From assembly GCF_013385175.1 (NCBI RefSeq), contig NZ_JABZEO010000009.1, forward strand, positions 124,001 through 188,000: 64,000 nucleotides of DNA, in the 5' to 3' direction. The notes below the pieces were generated by a model. The model saw nothing but the letters and a program-made list of their open reading frames with translations, was not told the DNA's origin and did not search any database. Positions 28,911 to 36,757 of the stretch are shown in pieces. Every line of letters starts with the position of its first letter. Position 1 is the stretch's first letter. The translations under genes and the position numbers were made by a program. The stretch is from Allochromatium humboldtianum (GTDB lineage Bacteria; Pseudomonadota; Gammaproteobacteria; Chromatiales; Chromatiaceae).

Positions 28911-30404
28911 ATGACGAAACGGACAGCCCCCCGACCCCGCTCGATACGGCCACTGATCGCCTTCGGCGCCCTGCTGCTGGCCGGTCTGCCCCAGCTCCAG
29001 GCCCAGGACTACCGTCTCCCCGACATGGGCAGTTCGGCCGACACGCTCATGACCACGGGCGCCGAGGCGCGTCTGGGTCAGGCCTTCATGCGAAGCGTCC
29101 GTGAGTCCCTGCCGGTCCTCGACGACCCGCTGCTGACCGACTACATCGAATCGCTCGGCAACACCCTGGTCGCCGCCGACCGCGACGCCACGGGCCGCTT
29201 CAACTTCTTCGTCATCGACCAGTCGGTGATCAATGCCTTCGCCGGACCGGGCGGCAACATCGGCGTCTATGCCGGACTCATCCTGGCCGCCGAGACCGAG
29301 AGCGAGCTGGCCGCCGTCATGGCCCACGAGATCGCGCACGTCACTCAGCGCCATCTGCTGCGCGGACTGGAAGATCAGAGCAAGATGACCGTCCCGACCA
29401 TGGCCCTGATGGTCGCCGCCGCCATCCTCGGCGCCCAAGTCTCGGCCGACGCTGGAGCCGCCGCGATGCTCGGCGTCCAGGCCGCCGCCCTGCAACGCCA
29501 GATCAACTTCACGCGCGAGAACGAACACGAGGCCGACCGGCTGGGCATCACGACCCTGGACAAGGCGGGCTTCGATCCCTATGCCATGGCCGGTTTCTTC
29601 GAGCGGCTGTCGAAGTCCAGCCGTGTCTACGAGAACAACGCCCCTGAGTTCCTGCGCACCCATCCGGTCAACGCCAACCGTATCGCCGAGGCGCTCGGCC
29701 GGGCCGACGACTTCGGCGCCCAGCAGCGCCCCGACAGTCTGCGCTTCCAACTCGCACGCGCGGCCCTGCGCGAACGCTCCTACAAACGCCCGGAACAGGC
29801 CGTCGCCCATTTCCGCGACACATTGCGCGAAGGCCGGCATCGCAATGCCGTCGCCGAACACTATGGCTATGCGCTGGCTCTGACGCGCGCGGGTCAGTTC
29901 GACGCCGCACGCGCGGCCCTGGCCACGGCCATGAAATCGCACTCCAGCCTGCCCGAGTTCATCGTCCTGGAGGCCCGGCTCGATCTCGAACAGGGGCAGG
30001 TCGAGCGTGCCGTGCGTCATCTGGGGCAGGCCGTGGGTCTGTCGCCGAGCCATTGGCCGCTGCGCGTGGCCTATGCCGAGGCGCTGATGAAGGCTGGGCG
30101 GCCCGCACCGGCCATCGACGAGCTGACCACGGTCGCGCGGCTGCGTCCCGGCAACCCCATGTTGTACGATAGGCTGGAGCAGGCGGCCTTTCGCGCGGGC
30201 AATCAGGCAGCGACCCACCGTTTCCGCGCCGAGAAGCTCTATGCCGAGGGCGACCGCGAGCCGGCGATCCGTCAGCTCGAGATCGCACTGCGTCAGCGCG
30301 ACCTCCCCTACCATGAGGCGGCGCGCATCCAGGCGCGGCTCGAAATCTGGAAAGAAGAAGAACGCGAAGCCAAACGCAAAGACAAGAGAGGAGATAAATC
30401 ATGA
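28911..30404 (+). CDS. bepA: Periplasmic M48 metalloprotease/chaperone with TPR repeats (BepA/YfgC)
   Basis: BepA assists outer-membrane protein assembly and degrades stalled substrates such as LptD. An N-terminal signal peptide (hydrophobic PLIAFGALLLAGLPQLQAQ) is followed by the M48 protease domain with HEIAH (139-143) and the third ligand in ENEHEADRLG (about 203-212). TPR-like helices occupy about residues 285-480. The highly charged C-terminus (KEEEREAKRKDKRGDK) is unusual. It begins six bases after the VWA gene and its stop overlaps the soxY start (ATGA). Confidence 0.9.
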   Translation: MTKRTAPRPRSIRPLIAFGALLLAGLPQLQAQDYRLPDMGSSADTLMTTGAEARLGQAFMRSVRESLPVLDDPLLTDYIESLGNTLVAADRDATGRFNFFVIDQSVINAFAGPGGNIGVYAGLILAAETESELAAVMAHEIAHVTQRHLLRGLEDQSKMTVPTMALMVAAAILGAQVSADAGAAAMLGVQAAALQRQINFTRENEHEADRLGITTLDKAGFDPYAMAGFFERLSKSSRVYENNAPEFLRTHPVNANRIAEALGRADDFGAQQRPDSLRFQLARAALRERSYKRPEQAVAHFRDTLREGRHRNAVAEHYGYALALTRAGQFDAARAALATAMKSHSSLPEFIVLEARLDLEQGQVERAVRHLGQAVGLSPSHWPLRVAYAEALMKAGRPAPAIDELTTVARLRPGNPMLYDRLEQAAFRAGNQAATHRFRAEKLYAEGDREPAIRQLEIALRQRDLPYHEAARIQARLEIWKEEEREAKRKDKRGDKS

Positions 30405-30865
30405 TCGATGCCAAACGCCGGACACTCGTCAAAGGCTCGCTGGCCGCCGGAGCGGTCGTCGGCGCCGGACTGATGGCGCCGCGCGCCTTCGCCGACTGGA
30501 ACGCGGCCGCCTTCCAGGCCAAGGACATCCCGACGGCCATGACCGGCCTGCTCGGCAGCGACTCGGCGGAAGTCAGCGACAGGATCAAGATCAAGGCGCC
30601 GGACATCGCCGAAAACGGCGCCGTGGTTCCGGTGACGGTCGAGACCGATCTGGAGGGCGTCACCTCCATCAGCATCATCGCGTCCAAGAACCAGACCCCG
30701 CTGATCGCCTCCTTCGAATTCGTCGACCCGTCCGTGATCCCCTTCGTCTCCACCCGCATCAAGATGGCCGAGACCGCCGACGTCATCGCCGTGGTCAAGG
30801 CCGGCGACAAGCTCTACAAGAACGCCAAGAACGTCAAGGTGACGATCGGCGGCTGCGGCGGCTGA
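30401..30865 (+). CDS. soxY: Sulfur-oxidation carrier protein SoxY
   Basis: SoxY carries thiosulfate-derived sulfur on a C-terminal cysteine in the periplasm, bound to SoxZ. The twin-arginine signal (RRTLVKGSLAAGAVVGAGLM, ending in FADWN) explains export of the folded complex. The mature protein ends in the diagnostic GGCGG with C152 as the sulfur-binding residue. The length of 154 is normal. The ATG sits in the stop of bepA with GAGGAG just before it. In purple sulfur bacteria without soxCD this system feeds sulfur globules; no other sox genes are in this window. Confidence 0.96.
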   Translation: MIDAKRRTLVKGSLAAGAVVGAGLMAPRAFADWNAAAFQAKDIPTAMTGLLGSDSAEVSDRIKIKAPDIAENGAVVPVTVETDLEGVTSISIIASKNQTPLIASFEFVDPSVIPFVSTRIKMAETADVIAVVKAGDKLYKNAKNVKVTIGGCGG

Positions 30866-30925
30866 CCGGCCGCGCGCGCCTCTCAGGTATCCAAGACTAC
30901 ATAACGAACACGAGGAGTCGAGACG

Positions 30926-31240
30926 ATGTCCGACATCAAGATCCGCGCCAAGCTCGAGGGTGACGAGACGACCGTCAAGTGTCTGATGAGCCACCCGATG
31001 GAGACCGGTCTGCGCAAGGACAGCAAGACCAACGAAGTCATCCCGGCGCACTTCATCCGGGAAGTAGTGTGCAAGGTCAAGGGAGCCGTGGTGATGAAGA
31101 CGTCCTGGAGCGGCGGCGTCTCCAAGAACCCCTATCTGTCGTTCAAGTTCAAGGGCGGCGCCGTCGGTGATCCGATCGAGATCGCCTGGACCGACAACAC
31201 GGGCGAGAGCCAGAGTGCCACGGCCGAGATCAGCGGCTGA
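30926..31240 (+). CDS. soxZ: Sulfur-oxidation carrier scaffold SoxZ
   Basis: SoxZ is the partner that presents the SoxY cysteine arm to SoxXA, SoxB and other enzymes. The 104-residue Ig-like protein shows the family segments IKIRAKLEGDETTVKCLMSHPMETG, PAHFIREVVCKV and SKNPYLSFKFKG. It has no signal of its own and is exported with SoxY. A GAGGAG ribosome-binding site lies 9 bases upstream. A strong hairpin closes the operon. Confidence 0.96.
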   Translation: MSDIKIRAKLEGDETTVKCLMSHPMETGLRKDSKTNEVIPAHFIREVVCKVKGAVVMKTSWSGGVSKNPYLSFKFKGGAVGDPIEIAWTDNTGESQSATAEISG

Positions 31241-31248
31241 CGGAACGT

Positions 31249-31274
31249 CGAGGCCCCGGAGATCCGGGGCCTCG
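31249..31274. terminator. Strong hairpin after soxZ
   Basis: Perfect 11-base arms CGAGGCCCCGG (31249-31259) and CCGGGGCCTCG (31264-31274) with a four-base loop AGAT lie nine bases after the soxZ stop and just before the stop of the convergent methyltransferase. It probably serves both strands; there is no T-run. Confidence 0.6.
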
Positions 31275-31282
31275 AACCACGA

Positions 31283-31948
31283 CTAGAATTCGAAACCAGC
31301 CGGCTCGGGCGCATTGCGCAGCGGCGCCACCTCGACCTCGAACAGCGACTCGCGCCGATAGTCGTGGCGCCCGACGCGGGTCACGCACACACACTCCATC
31401 GCGGGCGCCGTGCCCAGGATGCAGAACAGCCGTCCGCCGATGGTCAGCTGCTCGCGCAGCATCGGCAGCGCGTCCTCGGTCGGCATCGAGCCCTTGACGG
31501 CGATCGCGTCGAACGGCGCCCCGCTCACGGGTCCGGCCAGACCATCCCCCTCGCGAACCTCGACCCAGTCGAACTTGAGTGTTTCGAGCCGCTCGGCCGC
31601 CTCGGCCGCCTGCATCGGGTCGATCTCCAAACTGATCACGCGCGCACCGAGCCGGCTCAGACAGGCGGCGACATAACCCGACCCCGTGCCGATCTCCAGC
31701 GCCCGATCGCCCGGCTGGACGGCGAGCGCCTGCAACAGATGACCGACCACCTTGGGCGCGAGCATGAGGGTGCCGTTGCCGTTGGGGATCTCGATGTCGG
31801 CATAGGCCAGCGCCCGATAGGCATCCGGTACGAAGCGCTCGCGCTCGACCGTGCCCATCACCTCCAGCACCCGGTCGTCGAGCACGCCCCAGGGCCGGAT
31901 CTGCTGCTGGATCATGTTGAAGCGGGCCAACTCACTGCTGTTGTCCAT
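31283..31948 (-). CDS. PCMT-family (protein-L-isoaspartate O-methyltransferase-like) protein
   Basis: The 221-residue protein has the PCMT fold, with SAM motif I ALEIGTGSGYVAACL near residue 84 and the opening ARFNMIQQQIRPWGVLDDRVL. The segment normally reading HGQTIS(Q/A)P in true repair enzymes is here NGNGTLMLAPKVV, so the substrate loop differs. This subgroup is common in proteobacteria and may not repair isoaspartate. The first codons lie 150 bases from the queF start, in divergent orientation. Confidence 0.82.
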   Translation of the reverse strand: MDNSSELARFNMIQQQIRPWGVLDDRVLEVMGTVERERFVPDAYRALAYADIEIPNGNGTLMLAPKVVGHLLQALAVQPGDRALEIGTGSGYVAACLSRLGARVISLEIDPMQAAEAAERLETLKFDWVEVREGDGLAGPVSGAPFDAIAVKGSMPTEDALPMLREQLTIGGRLFCILGTAPAMECVCVTRVGRHDYRRESLFEVEVAPLRNAPEPAGFEF

Positions 31949-32024
31949 GAAATGGAAGTCCCCCGTCTGAACTCATGTTTTTGGAAAAGCGACCGCGTCC
32001 GGCGAGACGCGGGACGAAAGATTA

Positions 32025-32030
32025 TATAAT
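32025..32030 (+). promoter_or_regulatory. Consensus -10 box upstream of queF
   Basis: A perfect TATAAT lies 67 bases before the queF ATG in an AT-rich spot. No convincing -35 hexamer is found at the right spacing, so the assignment is tentative. No preQ1-riboswitch-like leader is evident. Confidence 0.35.
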
Positions 32031-32097
32031 AGGCGCCCAATCAGCCGACCGAGTCGACGCTCGGCCTATTCCTGTCAGTTCAGTGGAGAGTCTCTTC

Positions 32098-32487
32098 ATG
32101 CCCAGCGCCCCGAGCAAGTCGCTCGAAACCTTCCCCAATCCCCAGCCCGAGCGCGACTATACGATCCGCATCCGGGTGCCCGAGTTCACCTGTCTCTGCC
32201 CCAAGACCGGCCAGCCGGACTTCGCCGAGCTGATGCTCGAATACGTCCCCGAGCAGAAGTGCGTCGAGCTGAAGGCACTCAAGACCTATGTCTGGTCCTA
32301 TCGTGACGAGGGCGCCTTCCACGAGGCCGTCACCAACCGCATTCTCGGTGATCTGGTCGAGGCCACGGCACCGCGCTTCATGCGCCTGACCGCCGAATTC
32401 AACGTGCGCGGCGGCATCTATACCACGGTGGTCGCCGAGCATCGCGCCGCTGACTGGCAGCCGCCGGCGCCGGTCACGCTGCCGTGA
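32098..32487 (+). CDS. queF: NADPH-dependent 7-cyano-7-deazaguanine reductase
   Basis: QueF reduces preQ0 to preQ1 in queuosine tRNA-modification synthesis. This is the short (YkvM-like) form of 129 residues. It has the catalytic segment [15 protein letters not shown], where C34 is the expected nucleophile and D41 the acid, and the NADPH-site motif [23 protein letters not shown] 32098 is the start of the conserved protein. It stands 48 bases before rsgA. Confidence 0.95.
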   Translation: MPSAPSKSLETFPNPQPERDYTIRIRVPEFTCLCPKTGQPDFAELMLEYVPEQKCVELKALKTYVWSYRDEGAFHEAVTNRILGDLVEATAPRFMRLTAEFNVRGGIYTTVVAEHRAADWQPPAPVTLP

Positions 32488-32535
32488 GCGGTTTGAACCC
32501 TCGGCCCTGCGCCGCCGGCCGGGTCGGCTGACCCC

Positions 32536-33534
32536 GTGGCCAAGCGACGACTCTCCGCGCGCCAGATCGAGCGCATTCAAGCCATCCAGGAACGCCGCCG
32601 CGAACGGCTCGCCGCGCGGCCCGAACGGGCGCTGGCCGAACTCGACGACGAGCTGGAGCCGGAGGAAGGACGAGTCGTCGTCCGACACGGCGCCAATCTG
32701 GCGGTCGAGGACGCGCACGGCCATCTGATCCACTGTCTGGCGCGCCAGAACATCGGGCATGTGGTGTGCGGTGATCGCGTCGTCTGGCAGCGTCTGCCCG
32801 ATGGCCAGGGTGTGGTGACAGCCACCCTGCCGCGCATCAGCACCCTGAGCCGACCCGACTACAGCGGGCGCGACAAGCCGCTCGCGGCCAATCTGACGCG
32901 GCTCGCCATCCTCATCGCCCCGGAACCGGAGCCGAGCGGCTATCTGATCGATCAGTATCTGGTCGCCGCCGAACTCATCGGTGTCGAGGCGATTTTGGTC
33001 GGCAACAAGATGGATCTGCTGACCGGGGCCGAGGAGCGCACGGCCTTTCAGGCGCGCTTTGCCCATTACGGCGCCATCGGCTACCGGACCTTCTGGATCA
33101 GTTTGCTCGAACCCGAGTCGATCGGCGGGCTCGTCGCCGAGCTGGCGGGGCAGACCAGTGTGCTGGTCGGCCAGTCGGGCGTGGGCAAGTCGTCGCTGGT
33201 CAAGCGGTTGCTGCCCGATCAGGAGATCCAGATCGGGCGTCTGTCGCAGGCGACCGGACTTGGGCGTCACACCACCTCGGCGGCGACCTGCTATCGTCTG
33301 AGCGGCGATGGGTTTTTGATCGACTCGCCGGGCGTGCGCAGTTTCCGGCTCGGGGACATCGACCGCGCCGACCTCCAGCAGGGATTTCGCGAGTTCCGGC
33401 CGCATCTGGGGCGCTGCCGCTTCGGCGATTGTCGGCACGATCAGGAGCCGGATTGCGCGATTCGTCAGGCGGTCGAGGATGGGTTGATCGCGCCGGAGCG
33501 GCTGGCCAATTTCCATCATCTGCTCGGTGATTGA
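32536..33534 (+). CDS. rsgA: Ribosome small-subunit biogenesis GTPase RsgA
   Basis: RsgA is a circularly permuted GTPase that checks 30S maturation. After an OB-fold (about 35-100) the G motifs run in permuted order: G4 NKMD (about 156), G1 GQSGVGKSS (about 213-221), then DSPGVRSF as G3. The C-terminal zinc motif reads CRFGDCRHDQEPDC. The start is GTG 32536. The length of 332 residues is normal. Confidence 0.95.
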   Translation: MAKRRLSARQIERIQAIQERRRERLAARPERALAELDDELEPEEGRVVVRHGANLAVEDAHGHLIHCLARQNIGHVVCGDRVVWQRLPDGQGVVTATLPRISTLSRPDYSGRDKPLAANLTRLAILIAPEPEPSGYLIDQYLVAAELIGVEAILVGNKMDLLTGAEERTAFQARFAHYGAIGYRTFWISLLEPESIGGLVAELAGQTSVLVGQSGVGKSSLVKRLLPDQEIQIGRLSQATGLGRHTTSAATCYRLSGDGFLIDSPGVRSFRLGDIDRADLQQGFREFRPHLGRCRFGDCRHDQEPDCAIRQAVEDGLIAPERLANFHHLLGD

Positions 33535-33547
33535 CGGATCCGACGGC

Positions 33548-33796
33548 ATGGAATTCGTGCTGAGTGACCATGCAAGAAAGCGTTGCATCAGGCGGCGAAT
33601 CTCGATCGAGTGGCTTCGAGCGGCCCTGAATCATCCGGCCCGCCTCGAAAGCGACGCTGAAGATGAAAGCCTGGTACATGCGCTCTATGCTGTGCCCGAA
33701 CGCGCTTTTCGCGTACTGCGCGTGATCTACAATGAGACACGAGAGCCGGTAGTCATCGTGACTGCCTACTTTGACGATGAGGCCAAAGACGTATGA
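33548..33796 (+). CDS. DUF4258-family protein, putative toxin of a small pair
   Basis: The 82-residue protein has the DUF4258 pattern: LSDHARKRCIRRRISIEWLRAAL at the start, and VIYNETREPVVIVTAYFDD at the end. The fold resembles RelE/BrnT-like RNase toxins. ATG 33548 is favoured over the GTG seven codons earlier. Its stop overlaps the DUF2283 start (ATGA). The pair is a recurrent bacterial arrangement suspected of toxin-antitoxin behaviour; activity is inference. Confidence 0.78.
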   Translation: MEFVLSDHARKRCIRRRISIEWLRAALNHPARLESDAEDESLVHALYAVPERAFRVLRVIYNETREPVVIVTAYFDDEAKDV

Positions 33797-33981
33797 AACT
33801 CGAGTTCGATCCACAAGCGGATGCCGCCTATTTTGAGATTTCCTCGGCTGATGTGGTGACGACGAAGGAGATCGAGTCGGGCATCCTCGCCGATTATGAC
33901 GAGCACGGCCATCTGGTCGGACTCGAAATCCTCTCCGTGAGCAAGCGGGCCATTCAAGCGCCATTGGACCGAGCGGCCTGA
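33793..33981 (+). CDS. DUF2283-family small protein
   Basis: The 62-residue protein opens with the DUF2283 pattern KLEFDPQADAAYFEIS, continues with a SGILADYDEHGHLVGLEIL strand pair, and ends in a short helix. It is translationally coupled to the DUF4258 gene. Such proteins are frequent in multiple-copy accessory pairs; a partner or antitoxin role is an inference from context. Confidence 0.8.
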   Translation: MKLEFDPQADAAYFEISSADVVTTKEIESGILADYDEHGHLVGLEILSVSKRAIQAPLDRAA

Positions 33982-34014
33982 AACCATGGAGAGATCCACT
34001 GTCCTGGACGCTGC

Positions 34015-34371
34015 TCAAAGCAGCCGCACGATACCGGACTCGGGCAGCCCCAGCATCTGGACGCCGACCTTGAGCGCCTGATCAGCGAAGCGGTCGAGAT
34101 CGCCCCAGCCGTCGTCGGTGTCGAGTGTCTCGGTCATGGCCTCGCTCACGACCCGCAAGCGATAGGCGCCATCGGCCCGTTCGGCCGGGGGTGTCTGTTC
34201 GGAGCAGACATAGAGCACGGGTTCGGCCTGACCCTGGGCCACGAAGGCGCAGATGTAGCGATAGCTCCGACCATCGCCGCTCTCGATCTCGCCGAGCAGC
34301 GAGGCGGCATGGCGTCCGGCTTGATAGCGGCGCTTGGGGATGGCGGTCTTGATGATGGGACGTTCCTGCAT
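34015..34371 (-). CDS. Hypothetical protein, no family recognised
   Basis: The 118-residue soluble protein has a mixed alpha/beta pattern (KTAIPKRRYQAGRHAASLLGEIES, YRYICAFVAQGQAEPVLYVCSEQ) and an acidic C-terminal half (TETLDTDDGWGDLDRFADQ). There is no signal peptide or membrane segment. GAGG stands about eight bases before the ATG, and codon use is regular, which supports a real gene. It lies between the DUF2283 pair and a DUF1016 gene; the context gives no role. Confidence 0.65.
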   Translation of the reverse strand: MQERPIIKTAIPKRRYQAGRHAASLLGEIESGDGRSYRYICAFVAQGQAEPVLYVCSEQTPPAERADGAYRLRVVSEAMTETLDTDDGWGDLDRFADQALKVGVQMLGLPESGIVRLL

Positions 34372-34409
34372 GTCGGTGACCTCGTGGGTTTGAACCGTTC
34401 ACATGAAAG

Positions 34410-35477
34410 CTAATCCGACTCGGACTCGACTTCGCCGGCATTATCGAGTGCACCCAGTTCGCTCTCGATCTGTTCGATGCTCGGCAGTGCCGTCCGCAGT
34501 TCAGCAGGCAGGGATTCGAGCAATTTGTATTCGGCAATGCCCATCGGCTGGGTCTTGTCGCTGAGTGCGTACTCGGCAACCACCTCGTTCTTGCTCTTGC
34601 ACAGCAGCAGACCAATGGTCGGGCCATCGTGCTCGGTTTTGATCTGGCGATCGACAGCGGTCAGATAAAAGCCCAGTTGGCCGAGATGTTCAGGCTTGAA
34701 CTTGCCGGCCTTGAGCTCGATGACCACATAGCAGCGCAGTTTCAGGTGGTAGAACAGCAGGTCGATGAAGAACTCGTCGCCGCCCACGTCCAGCAGCACC
34801 TGGCGGCCAACGAAGGCGAAGCCAGCCCCCAGCTCCAGCAGGAACTGGGTGACATGCCGCACCAGCGCGCCCTCTACCTCCCGCTCCTGAGCGTCGTCGG
34901 TCAGACCGAGGAAGTCGAAGCGATAAGGATCCTTCAGCGATTCGCGAGCCAGATCGGATTGCGGCGCCGGCAGGCGTTCGGTGAAATTGGTGATGGCTTG
35001 GCCGGAACGGGCACGGGCGTTGGTCTCGATCTGCATCACCAGCACATTGCGCGACCAGTTGTGCTCGATGGCTTTCGCGGCATACCAGCGTCGTGCCTGC
35101 GTGTCGTCGAGCTTATCGAGTAAGGCGAGCTGGTGGTACCAAGGTAATTGTGCAAGCACGTCTTGCACAAATTCGGCATCCGGCCATGCCTGGGCAAAGG
35201 CCCGCATGTATTTGAGGTTGCGCGGTGAAAAGCCCTTCATGTCCGGGAAGGCGTTGCGCAGATCTTGGGCCAGTCGGTCGATGATTTTGGCGCCCCAGCC
35301 TTCGCGAGCCTGGCGCTCCAGAATATCGCGGCCGATCTGCCAATAGAGCCGCACCAGTTCGCGGTTGACCGCCAGCGCTGCACGCTGCTGGGCGTGGTGG
35401 ATACGGCCTTTCAGTTCGGCCAGCCAGTCGGCATAGCCAGCGGGTGGCGGCGCGAGGGAGGCAGGGTGATCGGTCAT
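34410..35477 (-). CDS. DUF1016/YhcG-family PD-(D/E)XK nuclease, third copy in the window
   Basis: The 355-residue protein has the complete family layout. The N-terminal helical domain shows LVRLYWQIGRDILERQ, MKGFSPRNLKYMRAFAQAW and LPWYHQLALLDKL. The C-terminal nuclease core is GGDEFFIDLLFYHLKLRCYVVIELKAGKF, giving D...E-L-K. Unlike the copies at 3.8-6.0 kb it is not beside a restriction system; it overlaps the SET-domain gene by four bases (ATGA). A GC dip and an unusual repeat of AATTGTGCAAG/CTTGCACAAATT (about 35146-35172) lie inside the gene. The molecular role is unknown. Confidence 0.87.
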   Translation of the reverse strand: MTDHPASLAPPPAGYADWLAELKGRIHHAQQRAALAVNRELVRLYWQIGRDILERQAREGWGAKIIDRLAQDLRNAFPDMKGFSPRNLKYMRAFAQAWPDAEFVQDVLAQLPWYHQLALLDKLDDTQARRWYAAKAIEHNWSRNVLVMQIETNARARSGQAITNFTERLPAPQSDLARESLKDPYRFDFLGLTDDAQEREVEGALVRHVTQFLLELGAGFAFVGRQVLLDVGGDEFFIDLLFYHLKLRCYVVIELKAGKFKPEHLGQLGFYLTAVDRQIKTEHDGPTIGLLLCKSKNEVVAEYALSDKTQPMGIAEYKLLESLPAELRTALPSIEQIESELGALDNAGEVESESD

Positions 35478-35812
35478 GATGATCCGGCGCCATAGTCGAT
35501 GGTGATCTCACTCCCGACTGCGATCGTCCGCCGCGCATAGAGTTCGAACCCGTCGAACTCGGCGTTCGGATCATCGCTGTGGTTGAGCCAGCGCAGCACA
35601 TTGGTTCCGCGTCGGCCGGTCAGGCGACCGCGCTCGGGATCATAGACCCAGAGTACATGGGGACCGTCCTCCGCGACCTCCACGCCCTCGAACGTGCCGA
35701 TCGCCTCGCCCGGCTCGAAACCGATTCGGGCGAAACAGCCTTGGCCGTGGATGGACGAAGGTGCTGCCAGTAGCCGACGATCCAGCCGATCACACACCGG
35801 CTTGCGACTCAT
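35474..35812 (-). CDS. Small SET-domain protein, putative lysine methyltransferase
   Basis: This is a stand-alone SET domain of 112 residues. The opening reads SIHGQGCFARIGFEPGEAIGTFEG. The SAM/catalytic signature is LRWLNHSDDPNAEF near residue 75 (the N-H-S block). The final ARRTIAVGSEITIDYG supplies the catalytic tyrosine in a D-Y-G block. Bacterial SET proteins of this kind probably methylate lysine of a few proteins; the substrate is unknown. AGGAG lies eight bases before the ATG. It is cotranscribed with the DUF1016 gene that it overlaps. Confidence 0.85.
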   Translation of the reverse strand: MSRKPVCDRLDRRLLAAPSSIHGQGCFARIGFEPGEAIGTFEGVEVAEDGPHVLWVYDPERGRLTGRRGTNVLRWLNHSDDPNAEFDGFELYARRTIAVGSEITIDYGAGSS

Positions 35813-35923
35813 CGCCCACTCCTCGCGATCTCATGCGGCGAACGACATTGGCCACTGAGCGGCGAAGCGGCACAATAGCGAGACTTATCCAATCGACTCG
35901 TACTCCAAGGGTGGCATCAGTTC

Positions 35924-36718
35924 ATGGATCTCCAAACAGACAGGAACCCGTTGCGTGAAGGAACTTTGGTTCGCTGGGACGATGCCAAGGGCTTCGGTTT
36001 CATCCGGCCCAACGACGGCGGCAAAGATGTCTTTGTGCATATCAGCGCCTTGCCGATGCGCCCGGTTCCGGATATTGGCACCCGATTGATCTTCAGTGCG
36101 ACCGATGACCCACAGGGACGCGGGCCGCGTGTACTCAAGGCGGTCCTGGCCAATGCAGTACCTGGAATCGACCGCCCCCAACCTGCGGGTGAAATCAGTC
36201 GCCGTCGACCGGCACGGGAGGACAACAGACAGCCATTTTCCACGCATGAATCCCGCGCGCGCGATCGACAGCGGGAAGGTGCACGGCGCGACAGGCGGCA
36301 GGACGAGACATTGAGGCCCCTGAAGTTCGACGCCAAAACGCTGTTCGTCTCACTGCTGGCGCTTGGCTGTATCGCCGGCGCTATCACGCTGTTTCCCATC
36401 AGTCCAATTCCATTGATCGCTTATCCAGCCGCCAGTCTGGCGGCCTTTCTGCTGTACGCCCGCGACAAATTGAGCGCCATTCGTGGACAATGGCGTGTCC
36501 CCGAATCCACGCTCCATCTAGCCGAAGCCCTGGGCGGCTGGCCAGGTGCCTATATCGCCCAGCAAACCATGCGTCACAAGACTGTCAAGACCAGCTATCA
36601 GGCGGTCTACTGGATCATCGTCTGTCTGCATGTCGCCTTCTGGAGCCTCTGGTTCATCTCACCGCAGACATTGTTGGATCAGTGGCCGCTGGTTCTGGAT
36701 TTGCTCGGGATACGCTGA
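35924..36718 (+). CDS. Cold-shock-domain/DUF1294 membrane protein
   Basis: An N-terminal cold-shock-like nucleic-acid-binding domain (residues about 8-70, EGTLVRWDDAKGFGFIRP and DVFVHISAL) is joined through a basic R/Q/E linker to a DUF1294 membrane domain (about 135-264). That domain has three or four hydrophobic segments and the motif STLHLAEALGGWPGAYIAQQTMRHKTVKTSY. This fusion is a known architecture of unknown function. Confidence 0.87.
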   Translation: MDLQTDRNPLREGTLVRWDDAKGFGFIRPNDGGKDVFVHISALPMRPVPDIGTRLIFSATDDPQGRGPRVLKAVLANAVPGIDRPQPAGEISRRRPAREDNRQPFSTHESRARDRQREGARRDRRQDETLRPLKFDAKTLFVSLLALGCIAGAITLFPISPIPLIAYPAASLAAFLLYARDKLSAIRGQWRVPESTLHLAEALGGWPGAYIAQQTMRHKTVKTSYQAVYWIIVCLHVAFWSLWFISPQTLLDQWPLVLDLLGIR

Positions 36719-36757
36719 TTGCGTCCCAAACGGGGCGCGCTCGTTGACAGCCAGGAC

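Noticed and set aside
31283-31948. Naming the PCMT-like gene pcm
   Set aside because: The substrate-loop residues differ from proven isoaspartate repair enzymes, so only the family is given.
32000-32098. A preQ1 riboswitch before queF
   Set aside because: The leader lacks the small C-rich stem and A-rich pseudoknot tail of known classes, and it is short.
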